This document shows, one piece after another, positions 60,644 to 64,000 of a DNA stretch of 64,000 bases. The position numbers and the translations under genes were made by a program. The notes under the pieces are model-generated. The model did no database searches and had not been told where the DNA came from. It saw only the letters and a program-made list of their open reading frames with translations. Numbering within the stretch: the first letter of the stretch is position 1; every line of letters starts with the position of its first letter. Source of the DNA: Oceanobacillus profundus (GTDB lineage: Bacteria; Bacillota; Bacilli; Bacillales; Amphibacillaceae). The DNA is taken from NCBI RefSeq assembly GCF_003515705.1, contig NZ_QWEH01000016.1, forward strand, positions 49,534 to 113,533. The letters run 5' to 3'.

Positions 60644-61117
60644 ATGAGAAAAGCGAAACGAGTTGTTGTAACTTCTGCATTAGGGATAGCCGTGTTAGCG
60701 ACGCCATTAGCTCTGCCGACTTTAGGGGGTTCTACAGGTTCCGCAGAGGCAGCAGAGGTCAGTGGAGAAATAACTGTTGATCCTGTGGCTATTGGACAAG
60801 CTATTGAAGATGCTAAGAAATCAGCTGACAATCGAAGTGGCTTTGTAAAGGGAGCGATGGAAAAAGCATTCTTTGAAGCAGGCCAGCAATATAATGTAAT
60901 GGTGATGAATTTGAGTCAAGGTTATAATTCCAATCAATTGCAAGGTGTACACTTCTTTGATACGGTAAATTACGATGGCATTACATTTGGAGTCTGGGTG
61001 TTTGAAGAAGGAACATTCATTAACGAAGGTGATGGAGGTTACGATAATTGGGCCTTCAGAGGTTGGTTTGAACGAACTGGAGACGACGAGAAAACGGTCA
61101 ATTTTCATAGACCTTAA
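60644..61117 (+). CDS. Secreted YolA/YdjM-like protein
   Basis: 157 residues; Sec signal peptide with an AEA-type cleavage site near residue 37. The mature part ends YDGITFGVWVFEEGTFINEGDGGYDNWAFRGWFERTGDDEKTVNF, which I recall as the pattern of B. subtilis YolA/YdjM secreted proteins. Function unknown. AAAGGAGGAGATCGA precedes the ATG. A strong terminator follows. Confidence 0.75.
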   Translation: MRKAKRVVVTSALGIAVLATPLALPTLGGSTGSAEAAEVSGEITVDPVAIGQAIEDAKKSADNRSGFVKGAMEKAFFEAGQQYNVMVMNLSQGYNSNQLQGVHFFDTVNYDGITFGVWVFEEGTFINEGDGGYDNWAFRGWFERTGDDEKTVNFHRP

Positions 61118-61198
61118 ATACAAATAGAATTGAAGATGAAGATGAAGATGGAGTAGTGTCGGGAAAATGCAGGTTTACAAAGTTAAGGAAACCCAAAT

Positions 61199-61245
61199 AA
61201 CAAAAGCCAGATTTCTCGCACTGAGAAATTTGGCTTTTGTTACTT
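61199..61245 (+). terminator. Intrinsic terminator after the YolA-like gene
   Basis: AACAAAAGCCAGATTTCTC (61199-61217) and GAGAAATTTGGCTTTTGTT (61223-61241) pair over 18 of 19 positions with a 5-base loop. The right arm is T-rich. Confidence 0.85.
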
Positions 61246-61372
61246 TAAAGTACTACCCTTCACCAAATGAACACATTTTTGAAATATAAAGTAAGATTCC
61301 AATTAATGATAATTTGAAAACCATTATGTTATTATGGAATTGGACTTATTAAAATAAGGAAGGCAATGCACA

Positions 61373-61708
61373 ATGGAATTCAATTTTGGTGATTTTGCTA
61401 TCGTTCTCCCACCTTTACACATTACGATTATCGCAATAATTATTATTTTCTTTTTAGTAAGGTGGAGCAGGCAATTAGAAACAAGGCGTTTTACGGTCTT
61501 CTTTTATTTTTTGATTAGCACTTACATTGTTCCAATCTTTTCTCGCAGTACAGAAGAAGGTGTTTTTGAGTTATGGATTCCCTTGGGGTTTATAGTCGTT
61601 TTCTTTTACTTGTTTCGCAACAAAAGAAACCATCCGTCTAAAATAAAGGCAAGTCTTTTAGGGTTTTCCATAGCATTATATCAGTTAATTCTTCAATATA
61701 TCGGGTAG
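61373..61708 (+). CDS. Small membrane protein of unknown function
   Basis: 111 residues with hydrophobic segments at about 8-30, 42-55, 66-82 and 90-110. No family recognised. AGGAAGG lies 10 bases before the ATG. Monocistronic by its spacing. Confidence 0.6.
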   Translation: MEFNFGDFAIVLPPLHITIIAIIIIFFLVRWSRQLETRRFTVFFYFLISTYIVPIFSRSTEEGVFELWIPLGFIVVFFYLFRNKRNHPSKIKASLLGFSIALYQLILQYIG

Positions 61709-61767
61709 TTTTTAATTCTACTAACAGGTAACTATTACATAGAGCTATTTTAAGAATTTGGAGTGAT

Positions 61768-62010
61768 ATGATGGCACGATATTATATTGCAGTGACATAT
61801 GATGTTTGCGAACATGATAATCTATATCAAGATATGAACGAATATCCTTTAGATTTGTCCATTGATATAGATAAGCAAATAAGGGGATTTGCAAAAATGG
61901 ATGTAGCTCCCTTAATAAAGATTTATGAATCAGATACAAGTGATCTTAAAGAGTTAAGGTTGTATAGAGAGTATAATTTTAAAGAATTTGAGTGTGATTG
62001 TATACAATAG
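61768..62010 (+). CDS. Small hypothetical protein
   Basis: 80 residues, acidic, beginning MMARYYIAVTYDVCEH, with no membrane segment and no family I recognise. TTGGAGTGAT lies directly upstream; the second ATG (61771) may be the true start. Confidence 0.55.
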   Translation: MMARYYIAVTYDVCEHDNLYQDMNEYPLDLSIDIDKQIRGFAKMDVAPLIKIYESDTSDLKELRLYREYNFKEFECDCIQ

Positions 62011-62180
62011 GTTTTAATTAGTATAAGAATGAAATAAACGGGATCATCAATCGATGGTCTCTTCTTTCTGGTAAATTTCAGAAATTTGCAATTTAAATGT
62101 TGTTTATTATGATATTATTTTTTTATAGATATGAACGGAGTGGGACTGTTTAAGAAGAATTATAAAATGGAAAGAAGGTT

Positions 62181-62690
62181 TTGAGATTGGCAATTATCTC
62201 TGAAAGACTGGTATTTCGTCCCTATAATGATGGTGATTTTGAATTTCTTATGTCCTTGCTGTCCGATCCTGAAGTAGTCAGATACATTGGAAACGGAAAA
62301 ACAAGGGATAGAAACGGTGGTAAGGACTTTTTAAATTGGATTTATAATACATATGAATTTTGTGAAGATATGGGTTTAATGGTTTTAGTTAATAAAGAAG
62401 ATAATACTTTAATTGGACATGCGGGTTTAGTTCCACAAACAATTGATGGTAATAAGGAAATCGAAATTGGTTATTGGATATCTCGTAAATATTGGGGAAA
62501 AGGATACGCAACAGAATCAGCTAAAGCATTATTAAAATATGGAAATAAACAATTTGACAGACAACGATTTATCGCATTGATTCAACCTAATAATTTTTCT
62601 TCTCAAAAAGTAGCAAGAAGAATAGGAATGGAAATAGATAAAAAAATTATATTAGGCGGGAAAGATGTAAATGTATATGCTACTAAGTAG
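62181..62690 (+). CDS. GNAT-family N-acetyltransferase
   Basis: RimJ/RimL-type acetyltransferase (Acetyltransf_3): SERLVFRPYNDGDFEFL, then IGYWISRKYWGKGYATESAKALLKYG with the acetyl-CoA pyrophosphate loop (YWGKGYAT), and NFSSQKVARRIGM. TTG starts at 62181 or 62187; the second is better spaced from AAGAAGG. About 168 residues. Acceptor unknown. Confidence 0.88.
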   Translation: MRLAIISERLVFRPYNDGDFEFLMSLLSDPEVVRYIGNGKTRDRNGGKDFLNWIYNTYEFCEDMGLMVLVNKEDNTLIGHAGLVPQTIDGNKEIEIGYWISRKYWGKGYATESAKALLKYGNKQFDRQRFIALIQPNNFSSQKVARRIGMEIDKKIILGGKDVNVYATK

Positions 62691-63014
62691 GCAATGTTTG
62701 TTTACTATTAGTGTAATAACAGGGGTGCAGCTTGTTAAACACTATAATGTGAAATAAGGATTAAGGAGATGTAAGAACTTCTTAACCCTTTTTCAAGGCG
62801 TTGTAAAATAAATTCCTATTAGTGTTAGGAATTGGGTTACTGAATATAAAGTATAATATTCATCCATAAGAAGAAATCTACTCTCTATAATAATTATATA
62901 TTGAATAGCAAATACCCATGACTAAATTTAGAGGAATTATTGCTCTTTTTATAGAAATGAAATCATTAGGTATTAAACTATCTAGTAGATATAAAGAATA
63001 AAGGAGATAAAATA
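62691..63014. other. 324-base gap
   Basis: A weak hairpin (AAGGATTAAG with CTTAACCCTT, about 62757-62793) followed by T5 could end the acetyltransferase transcript. AAGGAG at 63001 serves the next gene. Nothing else seen. Confidence 0.45.
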
Positions 63015-63845
63015 ATGCTATCAGAAAAAGTCCATATTGCTGTGCCAACAGCTTTTTTTGAAGATGAATCTGTAAATATTCAAGGGACAATCAGCCATAT
63101 AAGAGACCTGTTTAAAAAAGGAGTAAAATCAGTTCTTGTCTCTGGTAGTACTGGAGAACAGCATAGTCTTAGCCTCCAAGAGAAAATTGAAATAACAAAT
63201 GCTTTAGAACTGGAAGAAGAACTTATTCGTAATATGGAAATTATATTTGGAGTGGCTTCAATTAGACAGAAAGAGGCAGAGGAATTAGCTGAGAAGATTC
63301 GTCATACAAAAATATCTGGTATCATGCTTGGGTATCCGCCGTATGTTTTACCTACACAAGAAGAAGCATGCGTTTATGCAAAGAGGATTATACACCTTAG
63401 TAATAAACCTGCAATTTTATATAACAATCCAAAAAGGACTGGATTTGATTTATCAGAAAAAAGTATTATTCAATTAAGTAAGGTAGACTTAGTGATTGGC
63501 ATAAAAGATGCTGGCAATAAAGAAAAAGTTGAACGAATAAAAAATGGTATCCATAGAAATGATTTTTATTTTTATGCTGGTGGAGAAGTGGATGTAGAAG
63601 AAAAAGTATTACATGGATATGATCGTCTTTCTTCTATTGCTGGGAATGTTTCCCCGACAGAAATTAGTCAATGGTTTCAAAAACTGCTCATGAAGCAAAA
63701 AGTAAGCAAACAAGAAAGCGATACAATAGAAAATATAATGGAACAAGTTTTTCAAGGAAATGCTATTGTAAATCTGAAGAAAATAATAAATCATAAAGGT
63801 ATTCCAATAGGGATTTGCAGGAGCCCAATAGGAAATATTTATTAG
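63015..63845 (+). CDS. DapA-family (dihydrodipicolinate synthase-like) aldolase
   Basis: 276-residue TIM barrel. The pyruvate-binding SGSTGEQHSL loop, Tyr in LYNNPKRTG, and Schiff-base Lys in VIGIKDAGN are present. True DapA has GTTGE and GIKEA, so this is more likely a paralogue (aldolase or lyase of the N-acetylneuraminate-lyase superfamily) than the lysine-pathway enzyme. Shorter than DapA (about 290). AAAGGAGATAAAATA precedes the ATG. Confidence 0.85.
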   Translation: MLSEKVHIAVPTAFFEDESVNIQGTISHIRDLFKKGVKSVLVSGSTGEQHSLSLQEKIEITNALELEEELIRNMEIIFGVASIRQKEAEELAEKIRHTKISGIMLGYPPYVLPTQEEACVYAKRIIHLSNKPAILYNNPKRTGFDLSEKSIIQLSKVDLVIGIKDAGNKEKVERIKNGIHRNDFYFYAGGEVDVEEKVLHGYDRLSSIAGNVSPTEISQWFQKLLMKQKVSKQESDTIENIMEQVFQGNAIVNLKKIINHKGIPIGICRSPIGNIY

Positions 63846-63881
63846 ATGGGAATAAGGAGCTGCAGCAGCTGTTGGGAGTGT

Positions 63882-63938
63882 AAACTGAACTGTGTAAGTG
63901 AGAGAGCGTACGGCTCTTACTTCGCAGTTCAGTTTTTT
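63882..63938 (+). terminator. Intrinsic terminator after the DapA-like gene
   Basis: AACTGAACTG and CAGTTCAGTT frame a second stem (GTAAGTGAGAG with CTCTTAC), followed by T6. Confidence 0.85.
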
Positions 63939-63978
63939 ATTGTTAGAATAAAACTATAACGATTGGGAGGTTGTTCTA

Positions 63979-64000
63979 TTGGCTAAAACAAAGCGAGAAG
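63979..64000 (+). CDS. Start of a truncated gene
   Basis: TTG with GGGAGG eight bases upstream opens a frame M-A-K-T-K-R-E that runs off the window. Too short to identify. Confidence 0.5.

Overview
The window is a low-GC Bacillaceae chromosome segment. The gene order purQ-L-F-M-N-H-D, yerA-yerB-yerC-pcrB-pcrA-ligA-camS, gatCAB, dagK, rlmCD is the Bacillus-type backbone. An Oceanobacillus/Virgibacillus-like host is my best guess, because the adjacent ugtP-ltaA glycolipid pair, the CBO0543-type membrane protein and the strong use of TTG starts fit that group. Every genus-level statement is inference.

Backbone (1-27400). The distal purine operon runs from within purQ to a terminator after purD. 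It is followed by an adenine-deaminase-like gene, the lipoprotein YerB, the TrpR-like YerC, and then pcrB-pcrA-ligA-camS. Between camS and gatC sits an inserted RNPP-type quorum-sensing cassette: an NprR-like HTH/TPR regulator followed by a 49-codon secreted pro-peptide gene. gatCAB, diacylglycerol kinase, a Uma2 nuclease-fold protein and the RlmCD rRNA methyltransferase complete the block.

Mobile region (27380-41650). The 3' end of rlmCD is an insertion hotspot for Tn7-like elements. A 493-bp element (A) with TGT...ACA ends, 18-bp terminal repeats matching at 15 positions, internal AATAAAC-type repeats and a 5-bp target duplication (AACGC) sits inside the last codons of rlmCD. Related ends recur at 27885, 28223, about 38023-38096, 38099 and 41561. 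Four tandem 20-bp repeats at 28381-28460 lie beside a truncated tnsA (28726). This is the layout of the Tn7 right end, so the region reads as a graveyard of stacked Tn7-like islands that lost their transposases but kept cargo. Cargo 1 is an HD-GYP protein divergent from a four-gene set: a membrane-anchored coiled-coil protein, a ketosynthase-like protein with an altered active site, a multi-pass histidine kinase and a single-domain response regulator. I know of no described system with this composition. It is followed by a frameshifted nuclease-like (possibly defence) gene and a broken toxin gene with a candidate immunity gene. Cargo 2 is a YafY/WYL regulator, a DHFR-like reductase and uppP (bacitracin-resistance-type undecaprenyl-diphosphatase), with scraps of a response regulator and of a second uppP.

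Right part (41800-64000). This part is a mosaic of ordinary accessory functions. They include an ArsR-rhodanese regulator with a clear promoter/operator and an MFS partner; ltaA-ugtP for the lipoteichoic-acid glycolipid anchor; an RR-ABC-permease-HK module; a tRNA-dihydrouridine synthase; a SAM methyltransferase; a PepSY protein; a flavin reductase/ArsR divergent pair; a LysR/HD-hydrolase pair; and a frameshifted beta-helix protein. A YolA-like secreted protein, small unknown proteins, a GNAT acetyltransferase and a DapA-family aldolase follow. Several frameshifts fall in poly-A tracts (36178-36185, 60021-60027), so sequencing or assembly error must be weighed against real decay. No tRNA, rRNA or CRISPR array was seen.
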